From NCBI GenBank assembly GCA_963930775.1, contig OZ005692.1, positions 4,078,135 through 4,142,134 of the forward strand: a stretch of 64,000 bases of DNA, read 5' to 3'. Below the pieces are notes generated by a model that worked only from the letters and a program-made list of their open reading frames with translations, made no database searches and was not told where the DNA came from. Shown in pieces: positions 45,988-56,330 of the stretch. The translations under genes were made by a program, and so were the position numbers. Source of the stretch: Cliona cf. orientalis (lineage: Eukaryota; Porifera; Demospongiae; Clionaida; Clionaidae). Within the stretch, counting starts at the first letter, position 1, and every line of letters begins with the position of its first letter.

Positions 45988-47083
45988 TTAATTGTCTTCC
46001 ATTTCATCAAAATTTACCTCTGGCTCCATTACAGTTCCTTTATACTTGTAATAATCTTGCTTTTTAGATTCAATCCACTTCTCAGTCTTACTAAGATCCC
46101 AGTTCCACAGTGGGTTGGTCCTTAGGGTGGGATAGGAAGAGTGTTTTCTGCCTGGTTTGACCGATAAAATTTCTTGTTTTAGTACAGTTGATACAACCTT
46201 CGCCACATCCTGTTCAAGAGACTTGGTAGAATGGGAGTTGGAGATAGGTGGCACATTTGATTGTTGATCAAACTTAGCAATGACTGCCTGCAGAGTAGTA
46301 ACTGATCTGGCTGCTCTTTGAATGGCAGCTTCAGTGAAATTGGGACCTTGATTAGTGATAATGGATTTCACTAGCTTGTTTAAATGCTCGTTATGGAGAT
46401 CACATGGAATGTTATGTCCAAGTCCTCCGTGAGTATTGATGAACCGATTCCATGTGAGCTGATGGGCTAGATGTGGTGATAGTGTTGCTTGAATTTGAAA
46501 CTGCATTCTGAGAGCTTCAAGGGCATATTTCCTTCTATCAGCTACTTTAAAGTGTGGTAGGAGAAGACGCCAGCAACGAATCATTCTTTTCCCAGCAGCT
46601 TCACCCCAAGTATCCCTGACTTCCATTATCAAAGAACCATAATGGCATAAAATCCTAGCATAGTTGAACACTCCATCTTTTGTTTCCATTACACTGTCAC
46701 CAGTTAGAGCTCCCTCTATTAGAGTGCATTGATCAACTACCTGAGCTGCAATTGTTCGTAAGTAAGCGTACTGTTGAGCAATACTACTTTTGTCCAGACC
46801 AGGTGGGAGATTGATCTTCGAATCGAGCTTTGTCACTCCTAGAATTTGGCATGCTGCTGCAAGCATGTGCCCTTTCACAACTGTTAAAAGAAAGTCTACA
46901 GCGGCATTTACATCTTTCTTTGGATCTTTGGAGATGGATGTTCTGTTGAGCAAACTCTTAAAGTGCCCAAGGGTGCCATGATCACGAGATGATTGACTGT
47001 AGAGTGTTTTCCAAATCACCTAAAAATTGTAATTTCAAAATTTTAATGTTAATATCACACACACACAACATATATTATGCACG

Positions 47084-47128
<45 letters not shown>

Positions 47129-49793
47129 ATACACATACAAATACACATACACATACACACACATACATACACTTACACATACACATGCATACACATAACA
47201 CACACATACACATACACATAATTTATAGTTATCTGACAGTATAATTGCGTATACTACATACACACATGTACACATACACATGCATACACATACACATACA
47301 CATGCATTTGTTGGTAGTTGCTTAGCAACCAAAGTTTTTATAGGCATTTTGCCGGCTATGGGAAGGGGGTGGGTCATCATAAAGTAGACCATTGATGAAC
47401 AGAGGTCAACTACCACCAAAATAGTTATCTGCCAGTAATTGGGGTGCATTGGACCATGCATCTCATGCACCCCAATTACTGGCAGATAACTATTATATGC
47501 ATGTACATACACATACACATAATCTATAGTTATCTGACAGTATGATTACGTATACATGTACATACACACATGTACACACATACACATGCATACACATACA
47601 CAACAAACATATAACACTCATGTACACACACACACTATTAGTCTAAGACTAGGTATCCATGGAAACGAGAACAGGATGTAGGGTGGTCCCCTCCCTCTCC
47701 CAACAGCATGCTAAATTACCATAGCAACCAGAGTTACAAAGTAAACTTACACACAGTATGCACAGTTGAAAGTGCCAGTCTGCAGACTGTGGTTCCAGCA
47801 GTTGAAGTCTTTCCCGTGGTGTGTTGCCATCCATTAAGTGTCGCTGAGAGCCAATTTGTCGTTCACAAGTCACTAAGTCACCAACAGATAGCACTCGTCC
47901 ATCCTCTGGGAAATCCTTACCCAAGCAATCTTGCATAAAGTTCATAATATCAATCATGTCTGAGTGTCTATTCTCATCTTTCAGGAGCACTTCAATTACA
48001 GCATCTTCTGACTTCATTGCCATTTCTTTGGAGTACTCATGGGGTATGTGTGCAGGTACACATTTAGAAAATGGAGTGAGGTCACGAAAGAACCTAGTCA
48101 GAAGCCGACAAACAAGGATGACTAGATTTTGCTTCACGTGCAATATATCGTCGTGACTTGGAAGGAAGGATTTCCACGGAATGTGACGTAGATCAGCAAC
48201 CACACCAGTTTTGGGTAGGTCTGAAGACACACGACTCTTGGCAACAAGAATACTATACATGTTGACCATTTCTGACTGATTGTCGGAACGCTCATCTCGT
48301 ACCTTTTTTTTCTTGTTTACATTATCACCAACGAATTGAAATATTATTCCATCTTCGATCCATTTTCTGATTGGAATTTGGTGCAACCTGCTGATTTGAT
48401 CCACTAATCGAAGTGTAGCTGGATAGCTCATACAAATATTCACATGATTTAGCCTGGTGTAGATCTGCAGGATACAATACACAATGTCCAATGACTCACA
48501 TTCACATGCATGTGCAGTATTATTATCGATTTACTTGTTTGTCAACACGAGCTGCAAACAGTAACAAAGATATGATACTCTGAATCCCTGTCATATGCAT
48601 GTTTCTCTCCTTCAGCAATAATGCAACTGCCATGCCAATCCCAGGATTATGAGATGGGCCTGTCTTGAATTTGTTACGCTGGTCATTTTGGGAACAGATT
48701 GAAGACACAATACCAAACAACAGTGGTGCCTTCTCCTTCAGCTCATCAATGAACCATGACCAGTTAAACTGTGGCAGTGCTGACAAGGTGATACACTTGA
48801 AAGCTGATGGGGTTTCCCTTGATTGGCACAAATTACTGCACTCAGCATTGATTTTGCTTAAGAAACCTGAAAAGACCACCTCCTGGAGAGTACCATTTTC
48901 CATGATCGCATTTGCAATGGAGGGAGTATGTCCCATTGCAAGTGCATAGGCTACATTATATTCCTCATCACAAGCACTAACTACCCTCTGTAGCCGAGCA
49001 GGTTGAGAGGGTTCTGATACTGAGATCTGAAAGATCAAAATCCTGGTGAGTATAAGATCTACAATGATGAATAAACAACTTACAGTAACCGATCTGTGTG
49101 TACTGCTTGAGGTAGGTGGATGGTGGATAGTACTGTCGATGGCTAAAGCATGGTATGCACAGTATTATGTAAAGATTCATCCATATGCCGTCTATAATTC
49201 AGACTATTACCTTGTAGTGGTAAGGGATCTGATACAGTCAGCAAAGTTGGAGGTAGTTCACAGTTTAGGAGTGTGCTCAAATCAGACAGGGGTTGACGCA
49301 CAATTGGAGTAGTGTGGGCTGATTGCACAGGCATACTAGCCTTAGTTATGGGTTCTAACAGTGCAGTGGATTATTTAAACAGGATCATGTTAATTTTTAT
49401 TTAAACAACCATACCATTCCCAAACTCCAGTCGTCGGATAGATAATCTCTTTGTCCGAGGTCGTGCTCGAGCCGTGTCAGGAGACACTCCTACAGATCCA
49501 CTCGTTTCTTTCGTACGTTTAGGCGGCCTTTTTGATAGAGAGGTAGCGGCATCTCGGGCTTGCCTTTGAAAATCAACTAGGTCTATGGCTGCTCGCTCCA
49601 AGACCTCCAAACGCTTCTTACATACAGAGCAGATATGCTGGGGTAGACCATCATCAGTTGATACACTCACTTCCAAGAGATCTTGGATTCTCGAAGGCCA
49701 CTTGTTACGGATACTTGATGCGGTAAATAGAGACACATACTGGTGACTAGAAATCACCGAGCAGCACAGGCGACATGTGCGTCCAGAAGACAT
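45988..49793 (-). CDS. ZAD-like zinc finger + DUF6589-like protein, candidate transposase
   Basis: Five minus-strand exons with consistent phases: 49,793-49,415; 49,354-49,211; 49,019-48,535; 48,464-47,751; 47,019-45,988; 917 aa. Exon 1 starts MSSGRTCRLCC and has a ZAD-like C-x2-C ... C-x2-C pattern (CRLC, CSVC), a probable DNA-binding or dimerisation module, then a basic linker. Exons 3-5 form the DUF6589-like region: FNWSWFIDELKEKAP, QFVGDNVNKKKK, SVGDLVTCERQIG, TPRERLQLLEPQSADWH, RDHGTLGHF, and late GGLGHNIPCDLHNEHLNK. I infer an RNase-H-like transposase, with Asp in GDNV, Asp in VGDL and Glu in NEHLNK as possible catalytic residues; unproven. Intron 4 holds CA-repeats and a hairpin repeat. 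Exon 1-2 borders are the least certain. Confidence 0.8.
47060..47300. repeat. (CA)n / CATACA microsatellite
   Basis: Long CA and ACATAC runs in intron 4 of the DUF6589-like gene, resuming at 47,560-47,635. Apparent ORFs across it are low-complexity artefacts. Confidence 0.9.
47308..47497 (+). repeat. hairpin-ended repeat, copy 2
   Basis: Second copy of the 19,187 repeat, ending in the hairpin arm AGTTATCTGCCAGTAATTGG and its inverse. It is bracketed by two short sequences ATAGTTATCTGACAGTAT (47,224 and 47,525), which also contain the arm start. Confidence 0.7.
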
Positions 49794-50393
49794 AGCGCCA
49801 AGTACGCGGGTACGCACACGCCATCGAGTGCATGCTAGCGAGAGCGCGGCGCTAACAATAATGACGTTGCATGCCGCATGTAGGTACACAAATGACGCAA
49901 GTATGACCGCGCCCACGAAAGACACGTGGTATGGGAGGACATAATTAAGCGCATGCGCACGCAATTGATACCAGGCTCTCCCTTCCCCCTCCCCCCTCTG
50001 AGCCTGGGTACGAGGCTAATATAGCACAGACTGAATTTTTTTGTTTCTGAAGTACTGGCTACTCCAAATCGTTGTCTGGATTCAAGGCTAATATTATTAT
50101 CGCGCATGCGGCATAATATCGCGACCGCCTAGATTGCGGCAAAGGTGGGCGTGGCATCGTTAATTTAAGGGCGTGGTTTCCGGATGTCCGCTATTTAGAG
50201 GCTGTTTTGCACAATTTGAAAAGTCACGTTGGGAGCTTGGATCTTGTTCGCTGTCCGGAATCGAGAAGCGTCCGTATCTCGGAGGTTGCTAATATACTAT
50301 AACTATGCTAAATTCAATCGGTAACACGGCACTTGTCCGCTGTAGAGAGGTTGTCCGCTTCTCGGAGGGTCCGTTATCGGAGGCTCGACTGTA

Positions 50394-51380
50394 TATCAAT
50401 CAGCCTCCTTTTGCTTGTGGTTTTTAGGTATGCACGAGTCTATATACACATTATCCAAGATAGTCCAAAGGGCCTGCATGGGTACGAGGCTATATCCAAG
50501 TATGCCATAAAATCAGATAAACTAGCTAACCATTCTAAAGTATGAAGGCCTGCATGGTTGTTATTTATTTTAAAATGGGTCATCTAGTACTAGATGTTTA
50601 CGTAAAAGTAGCCAGAAAAATTGCTATGATTCTATCATGCATGGGAAGATTTTACGTGACTTGTCCCTCGGGTAAATCATGGGAAGATTAATTTTACGTG
50701 ACTTCTGCCATGGTCTAATCATGGGAGGATTTTACGTCACATAATATTATAAAGTATTCCCGGTATCACATTTGTTACATTATTTTACGTAAGGTCAAAG
50801 TTCTTATGTAAAATCTCCGCATGTAATACTGATTTACCAACACTGTGACAATATAATCAGGGGGCGATTTATGTATGACAGCTCTGTAGTGGAGTGTTGC
50901 GGCTGCCGTGGCAGTGTCCATCCCAGCCACCATGATACAATTTAGCTGCAGAGCACTAGGGGTATGTGCTCTAGATCTCTAGCTTCTGTTCCATGGTACT
51001 AGCTAGCTAATGTGATGAAGCTAATAATAATATTATTATTATACTATCAATATTAATGCATTCTTGTGGCTGTACTGACTACAATTCTACTAACATGCAC
51101 TGTAATAGTGTTGCTGGCGTAACAATGTCATGCATTCAATAGCTAACACAAAATAATACATATAGTTTTGTATTAATTTTGTAATTCAGGTAGCTAGCTA
51201 TGTAGCTATGCTCCAAGGAAGACTTAGGGCATAACCATGCAACACAATTAATATAGCTAGCCATACGGATTTAAGAGCTGACATAATAATTATTATTACC
51301 CAAAACACATTATATTAAATTTTCGCGAAACATTTCAATATAGCTACACATGCATGATAGTCTTGTAATTATTACATGTG
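50394..51380. other. intergenic with fold-back-related piece
   Basis: 50,590-50,830 repeats GATTTTACGTGAC/TTTTACGTCAC boxes with CATGGGA, resembling the arm units of the 37-41 kb fold-back element, but without a paired arm. A further GGGTACGAGGCTA end of the RecQ-element type lies at 50,483-50,495 alone. 51,206-51,310 resembles 63,880-63,990. Confidence 0.5.
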
Positions 51381-51384
51381 ATAT

Positions 51385-51785
51385 AGGATAGATTGCTTCC
51401 TAATTGAAGTACATTGAAGATTGATGGAAGCAGAAAGCACTTAAACATGCATGACTGAAAAACACATTGATTAACTTAGTGCAATCGGTATACATTGCTT
51501 CCTAAATGCACTAATGGATCTATAATTTAGTACAATAAGTATACCTAGCTATAGATTTCTAAATGATTGATGCATGGAAGCAGAAAGCATAATTAGCTAT
51601 AATAATGTGCACAAGTTTGGGTAGCTATAGCTATGATAATATAAACAGACAGTAGCTATATAGACTAGCTTTTCTCAACGTGTTTTTTGACTTAGTACAA
51701 TAGGTATACATTGCTTCCTAAAATGCACTGATAGATTGATGGATGCGGAAAGCGCATATTAACTTTCCTGAACTTGGATATAAAC
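51385..51785 (+). promoter_or_regulatory. conserved upstream modules and TATA box, collagen-like gene B
   Basis: Three to four modules of the CTTCCTAAATGCACT / GATGGAAGCAGAAAGC type (51,388-51,440; 51,475-51,590; 51,692-51,755), then CTTGGATATAAACAGCTAAA with TATA-like 51,777-51,785, 88 bp before the ATG. More copies of the module than genes A and C. Confidence 0.6.
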
Positions 51786-51864
51786 AGCTAAACTATAGCT
51801 AGCTTGCATTGTTAATTTTAGTCAGTGAACCATCAACAACAGACTAGTTGCTCAAGGTTAAAAC

Positions 51865-53008
51865 ATGAGCCCCCTAAACTCATTTATGCTCATTGTAACT
51901 CTAATGTGTTGTGCTTTAACTACCGTGATTTCTCAAGAATCATGCAAGGTGTGCAATTGTCAACTGAATAATATCCAAGTTCTTGATCAGTTAATAGAGA
52001 CCAGGCTTAATACAGCTCTCACTGGTAAGAATTATCACAACACTCTTACTAGTGAGAATTATTAATAATTATTGTTGATGCATATGCGTTCCTAGCATAT
52101 AATTATAGCTATACCGATACCATGAATCTTTATCTGCAATAATTATTGCAACAGTTATTAAATTTTATAGCAACCAGTTATGTTTCCATCAATAATAAGC
52201 TTCAGATTATAGTTACCAATAGCTAATGAATTATTCTGCCATACATGACTGCATGACTATATCATAAATTTTTATTATAATACATACCTACCGTCCATGA
52301 GTCTAGAAAAACATTCCAGTGCTATGAAGATGATCTTATAAACTTTAAAGAGATAAAATCATGACAAGCTTTCTGCATGTTGTCACAATAGCTTTTACAG
52401 TAGTAATTAATATTATTATTATTAATATTCTTCCCTCCACAATAATTAAATTTTAAGGTGTATCTGGAACTGGAGGTATCTATACACGGTGGGGGAAAAC
52501 TTCATGCCCCAATGTCACTGGAACTGAATTGGTTTATGCTGGAAGAGCGGGGGGAACACGTTATAACAGACAAGGTGGAGCAGCTAATAAACTTTGTCTT
52601 CCTGAAGACCCTGATTATCTTACAGAAACAGCAGGATTTTCAGGACATAGTGAAATGTGGGGTGCTGAATATGAATTTAGTGGAAATTTACATTCAGGTT
52701 TCCATAATTATAATGTACCATGTGCCGTCTGCTATGTGTCTACCAGGACATCAGTTCTCATGATTCCTGCTAAAACACAGTGCCCTTCGTCATGGACCAG
52801 GGAGTACTATGGCTACTTAACAGCTGAAAATGATGGCCACTATCGCTCATCATTTGAATGTGTTGACAGTAGTCCTGAAGTTATCTCTGACAGCAGCAGT
52901 AGTGTCGAAGGTGCACTCTTCTATTATGTTGGAGGTAATTGCAATGGACTGGCCTGTCCTCCGTATGAAAGCAACAGGATACTGTCTTGCACAGTGTGTA
53001 CAAAATAA
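51865..53008 (+). CDS. short-chain collagen C4-like secreted protein, copy B (intact)
   Basis: Two exons: 51,865-52,024 and 52,458-53,008, joined in phase 1; about 236 aa. N-terminal signal peptide (MSPLNSFMLIVTLMCCALTT, cleavage probably before QESC), a short Cys-rich stalk CKVCNCQ with a helical QVLDQLIETRLNTAL, then GVSGTGG and the spongin-type C-terminal domain: TRWGKTSCPN, YAGRAGGTRYN, LCLPEDPDYL, YNVPCAVCYVSTR, PAKTQCPSSWTREYYGYL, FECVDSSPE, GNCNGLACPPY, CTVCTK. This domain is the non-collagenous end of sponge short-chain (spongin) collagens. Here the Gly-X-Y tract is reduced to one or two triplets, so it is a secreted NC-domain protein rather than a collagen. Likely extracellular matrix or an adhesive/lectin-like role (inference). 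It is the only intact member of the three copies. Confidence 0.88.
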
Positions 53009-53206
53009 AACAGTCAGCAACACAAAAACAATTAATTAATACATACATGTCATTGCATGGCTATAATATGCACACACCTATCTATAATTATGTTTATCAT
53101 AATAATATTATCATTATCATGCTTGTTTTCACTTTTAAGTACTATTATACACAAACATGCATGTATTAATAATTATTGTATTAATATGGATGTAATGATA
53201 TTACTA

Positions 53207-56200
53207 GTCGCCGGACCTTCGCCGAGCCGCTTGCTGAATAGCAGTAAGGTAACTTGTAGAAAAGGTTGATAGATTATAGGATGATAACACAATAGATGAA
53301 CTTAACTGATTCCAACACACAAATGCTCTGCTTATATAGAAAACCAACACATAGTACCACACACAACAAGCATAGTAACGGCACATCCAGAAATATAGTT
53401 GCCACATTAACACACACACAAGTGATAGTACAACCTAGCAACAGCACATTAACAGGGTACTAGACACAGATATCAACACATGCACATAAATCAACACAGA
53501 GCAGTCTCTAACGAATATGCTAATTAAACCAGTAAGTACTAATTAGTCCAGTAACTTCCAATGAACCCGGTAAGTTCATCACATCATCCCCTCCTTCATA
53601 AGAATTCGTCCCGAATTCATCTTCAATGAGTCACCACTGGCAACAGACGTTCAGGTTGTTGCCTATTTCTCGTAGATCGTCGGACTGGTGGCGTACCGTG
53701 GGCAGCATCTTCTTCGAGTGGAACAAGATAATGTTCATCATAGTCAGCTTCAACGATCTCCATCTCAAAGACATTAGTAGAAGTGTGTTCGTTACTGGCT
53801 TCATTATGTGAATCCTTACGGTCTATCCGAGGAATAAATCGGGTACCTGGATGGCATCGTTTCAACCGGTCAAAATGAACCACCAATGGTGCTTTCTTCC
53901 CATATACTTCCTTGATACGGTAGTTAGCTTCTCCTATTCTCTCCAGGACCTTGAATGGGCCCGTCCAGGGATGATGTAGCTTTTTAGATTGTCCTGGCGG
54001 GACTGCCGGGTTGTACAACCACACCAGATCTTCTTCCTTGTAAGGTTTTCCATGTACTTTCTTGTCATATACCTCCTTTTGTCGCTTATGTGACGTCTCC
54101 AACTGGTGCTGGACATCGCTGTAAGCCTCCGTTAATGATTTTCTTAGCCGTGTGGCGTAGGCTCCTACTGATTCAGACTCCAGTGTCTTGGTGCCATACG
54201 CTATGTCTATGGGCAGTCTTGCCTCCCTTCCGTACATCAAATAGAATGGGGTGTAGCCCGTGGAGGAGTGGACACTGGTATTGTAGGCCATGCAAACTTT
54301 CCTGAGTCGCTCCTCCCAGTCGAAAGGATAGTCATGCAGAGTTGTTGCAAGCATCTGTTTCAGCGTACAGTTGAACCGCTCCACGAGGCCATCTCCTTGA
54401 GGATGATAAGGTGTTGCCCTTGACTTTGATATCCTGAGGATCTTGCATACTTCCTTCATCAGCTCCGACTCAAATTGTCTGCCCTGGTCTGAATGCAGTT
54501 GTTCTGGGGGAGAGAACCTGCAATAAACTTCGTCCACCAGCTTTGTTGCTACCGTTGAGGCCTCCTGGTCAGGAATGGCAAATGCTTCCACCCATTTACT
54601 GAAATAGTCCCCAACCACCATTACATAGGAATTCCCCTCCTCACTCTCTGGGAAAGGTCCTGCGATATCGACAGCGATCACTTGCATGGGGTAGCCAGCT
54701 TGGAGGGTCTGCATTGGGGCTCTAGCCTTAGGGGCTGGCGACTTCCGGGTTGCACAGGTAGCACAGGTCTGGCACCAGTTCTTCACATCTTCAGACATCC
54801 CAGGCCAATAAAATCTCTCTCTCAGCTGGTGTAACATCTTCTGCTCCCCTAGATGACCACTAATTACTCCGGCATGGAGTTCTTGTAGTACTTCATCGCG
54901 TAGAATCAGGGGAAGGATAAGTTGTAGCCATTTTCTCTTTCCTGCATTATCATCATAGACTCTCCAAAGGACACCATCATGAACTTCTAATCGATCCCAC
55001 GCGAAGTCTACGGTCTTCTCTGTCAGCCGGTGAAGAGGCTTGGCAATCCTTGCAAAATCTTCCATGAATCGGCGATAATAGTTGGCCAGCCCCAGAAACT
55101 GCTGTACTTCTCGCTTGGATGTAGGGACAGGCCAATTGGCGACTTTCTCAATTTTCTTCGGATCAGTGCTTACTCCTTCAGCTGATACTACGTGCCCTAG
55201 GAATTCGACTTGCGGGGAGCATAGGTGGCATTTCTTCGGTTGCAGTTTCAGCCCTGCAGTGCTCAAGCGGCTAAATACACTTCGCAGATTCTGAAGGTGT
55301 TCTCTGAATGTGCGTCCAACCACAATCACATCATCAAGGTACACTAGACAGTTTGTCCACTGTAGCCCACCCAGTACCATATCCATGAGTCGCTGAAACG
55401 TGGCAGGCGCATTGCATAGCCCAAAAGGCATAACCTTGAACTCGAACAACCCATCAGGTGTGCAGAACGCTGTCTTCTCCCGATCTTCCTCTGCGACTTC
55501 AACCTGCCAGTACCCGCTAATGAGATCCAGCGTGCTGAACCATTTGGACCCAGACAGCGTGTCCAGGGTGTCATCAACTCTGGGTAGGGGGTAGGCATCT
55601 TTCCGGGTTAGGTCGTTAACCTTTCGGTAGTCGACACAGAAACGCACAGATCCATCTTTCTTAGGTACCAATACGATCGGTGAAGCCCACGGGCTGCTGG
55701 ATGGTCGGATAACATCTTTGTTTAGCATATCAGATAGGAGCTTACGGGCTGCTTCTCGACGTATTGGTGGGATTCTACGAACTTGTTGTCGCACAGGAGG
55801 GGCATTTCCTGTGTTTATCGCATGTCTGATTTTGTCTGTCCGCCCGAAATCATCTGGTTGCTCTGCGAACAGCTCTGCATGTTCCAGTAGCATAGCATAG
55901 AGTTGCTCCTGTTCCTCGACGGAGAGTTTATCTCCAATGTCCAGCACGATCTGCCACAACTGCTTTCGCTTCTCTTCGGAAACTTCTAGGCCCGTGGTCT
56001 GTTCAACAGAGGACACTGATGTCGACGCTAAATCCACCTCTTCCGTCTGGAGTGGCTCCATAACTGCAATTTGGACTCCTCTTTGGACAGTGACACTTTC
56101 CGATCTGGGATTTAGAACTCGAACTGGAATCTTTCCTCCTCCCGGGTTCACCATTCCCCTAGCCACAAAAACTGCATTCCGATCACTAATATTGGGTTCA

Positions 56201-56330
56201 ACGAGCCACGTTGAGGTGGTAAATGTGGTAACGGGGGGTACCTTTACCATTATCTCCCTCTCACTGTGGGGTGGGATCTCGATGAGTTCATCTGCAGAGA
56301 TGCCTATCGAAGCTATGATATTCCACCAGC
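53207..56330 (-). mobile_element. Ty3/gypsy LTR retrotransposon, 5'-truncated
   Basis: Reads on the minus strand. One LTR at about 53,207-53,586, beginning TGATGTGATGAACTT directly after a polypurine tract (AAGGAGGGGA), so it is the 3' LTR; its other end is near CCGGCGACTAG. Pol lies at 53,623-56,250, open up to about 56,330. No 5' LTR, gag or complete protease: the copy is cut at 56.33 kb. The A-rich LTR contains many CAACACA words on the plus strand. Confidence 0.8.
53623..56250 (-). CDS. gypsy pol: reverse transcriptase + integrase, RNase H missing
   Basis: Uninterrupted 875 codons. After a protease-RT linker (NAVFVARGMV): RT with SPWASPIVLVPKKDGSVRFC, FSTLDLISGYWQ, MPFGLCNAPATFQRLMD, YLDDVIVVG (YxDD) and FLGLANYYRRF. 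Then, at about 54,995, FAWD runs straight into RLEVHDGVLW, the sequence that normally follows RNase H: the whole RNase H region (roughly 200 residues) is gone in frame. Integrase: H..H zinc region with CQTCATC, catalytic Asp in VDIAGPF, Asp in SDQGRQF, Glu in GLVERFN. The C-terminus ends RLLPVVTH. Lack of RNase H, gag and 5' LTR make it non-autonomous, yet the frame is fully open, so the loss is recent or the protein is tolerated. Start codon is arbitrary. Confidence 0.9.
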   Translation of the reverse strand: MVKVPPVTTFTTSTWLVEPNISDRNAVFVARGMVNPGGGKIPVRVLNPRSESVTVQRGVQIAVMEPLQTEEVDLASTSVSSVEQTTGLEVSEEKRKQLWQIVLDIGDKLSVEEQEQLYAMLLEHAELFAEQPDDFGRTDKIRHAINTGNAPPVRQQVRRIPPIRREAARKLLSDMLNKDVIRPSSSPWASPIVLVPKKDGSVRFCVDYRKVNDLTRKDAYPLPRVDDTLDTLSGSKWFSTLDLISGYWQVEVAEEDREKTAFCTPDGLFEFKVMPFGLCNAPATFQRLMDMVLGGLQWTNCLVYLDDVIVVGRTFREHLQNLRSVFSRLSTAGLKLQPKKCHLCSPQVEFLGHVVSAEGVSTDPKKIEKVANWPVPTSKREVQQFLGLANYYRRFMEDFARIAKPLHRLTEKTVDFAWDRLEVHDGVLWRVYDDNAGKRKWLQLILPLILRDEVLQELHAGVISGHLGEQKMLHQLRERFYWPGMSEDVKNWCQTCATCATRKSPAPKARAPMQTLQAGYPMQVIAVDIAGPFPESEEGNSYVMVVGDYFSKWVEAFAIPDQEASTVATKLVDEVYCRFSPPEQLHSDQGRQFESELMKEVCKILRISKSRATPYHPQGDGLVERFNCTLKQMLATTLHDYPFDWEERLRKVCMAYNTSVHSSTGYTPFYLMYGREARLPIDIAYGTKTLESESVGAYATRLRKSLTEAYSDVQHQLETSHKRQKEVYDKKVHGKPYKEEDLVWLYNPAVPPGQSKKLHHPWTGPFKVLERIGEANYRIKEVYGKKAPLVVHFDRLKRCHPGTRFIPRIDRKDSHNEASNEHTSTNVFEMEIVEADYDEHYLVPLEEDAAHGTPPVRRSTRNRQQPERLLPVVTH

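Larger units (their letters stand above)
44258..50027. mobile_element. RecQ/DUF6589 DNA transposon, 5,752 bp, 9-bp TSD
   Basis: Element proper 44,267-50,018. Termini TAGCCTCGTACCCAGGCTC and inverse complement, arms about 75 bp (G-rich tract GAGGGGGGAGGGGGAAGGGA, GAGCCTGGTATCAATTGCG, TGCGCATGCGC). Perfect 9-bp duplication ATATAGCAC at 44,258-44,266 and 50,019-50,027. It carries two convergent genes with 58 bp between their stops: a RecQ-like helicase (+) and a ZAD plus DUF6589-like protein (-). Both are open along all exons, so the element may be intact. MITEs with the same ends lie at 6.9 and 19.5 kb. The 9-bp duplication recalls MULE/Mutator, but no MULE transposase is present; I cannot assign a known superfamily. 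Confidence 0.9.
44061..50393. mobile_element. pogo/Tigger-like MITE split by the RecQ transposon
   Basis: TA (44,061) CAGTCGAGCCTCCGA at the left and TCGGAGGCTCGACTG TA (50,393) at the right are perfect ends with TA duplications. TTGTCCTTTGTTCGGAGG and GTCCGCTTCTCGGAGG boxes recur inside both pieces. After removing the 5,752-bp insertion and one 9-bp duplication, the host is about 570 bp. It is therefore older than the RecQ element. Confidence 0.85.

Noticed and set aside
47060-47640. ORFs of alternating Cys/Val or His/Thr
   Set aside because: CA microsatellite translations inside an intron.
44267-50018. Calling the RecQ element a Mutator (MULE) on the basis of the 9-bp duplication
   Set aside because: No MULE-type transposase motif is visible in either gene; TSD length alone is not enough.
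41515-53008. Calling copies A and B collagens
   Set aside because: Only the non-collagenous spongin-type domain is encoded; the Gly-X-Y tract is essentially absent.
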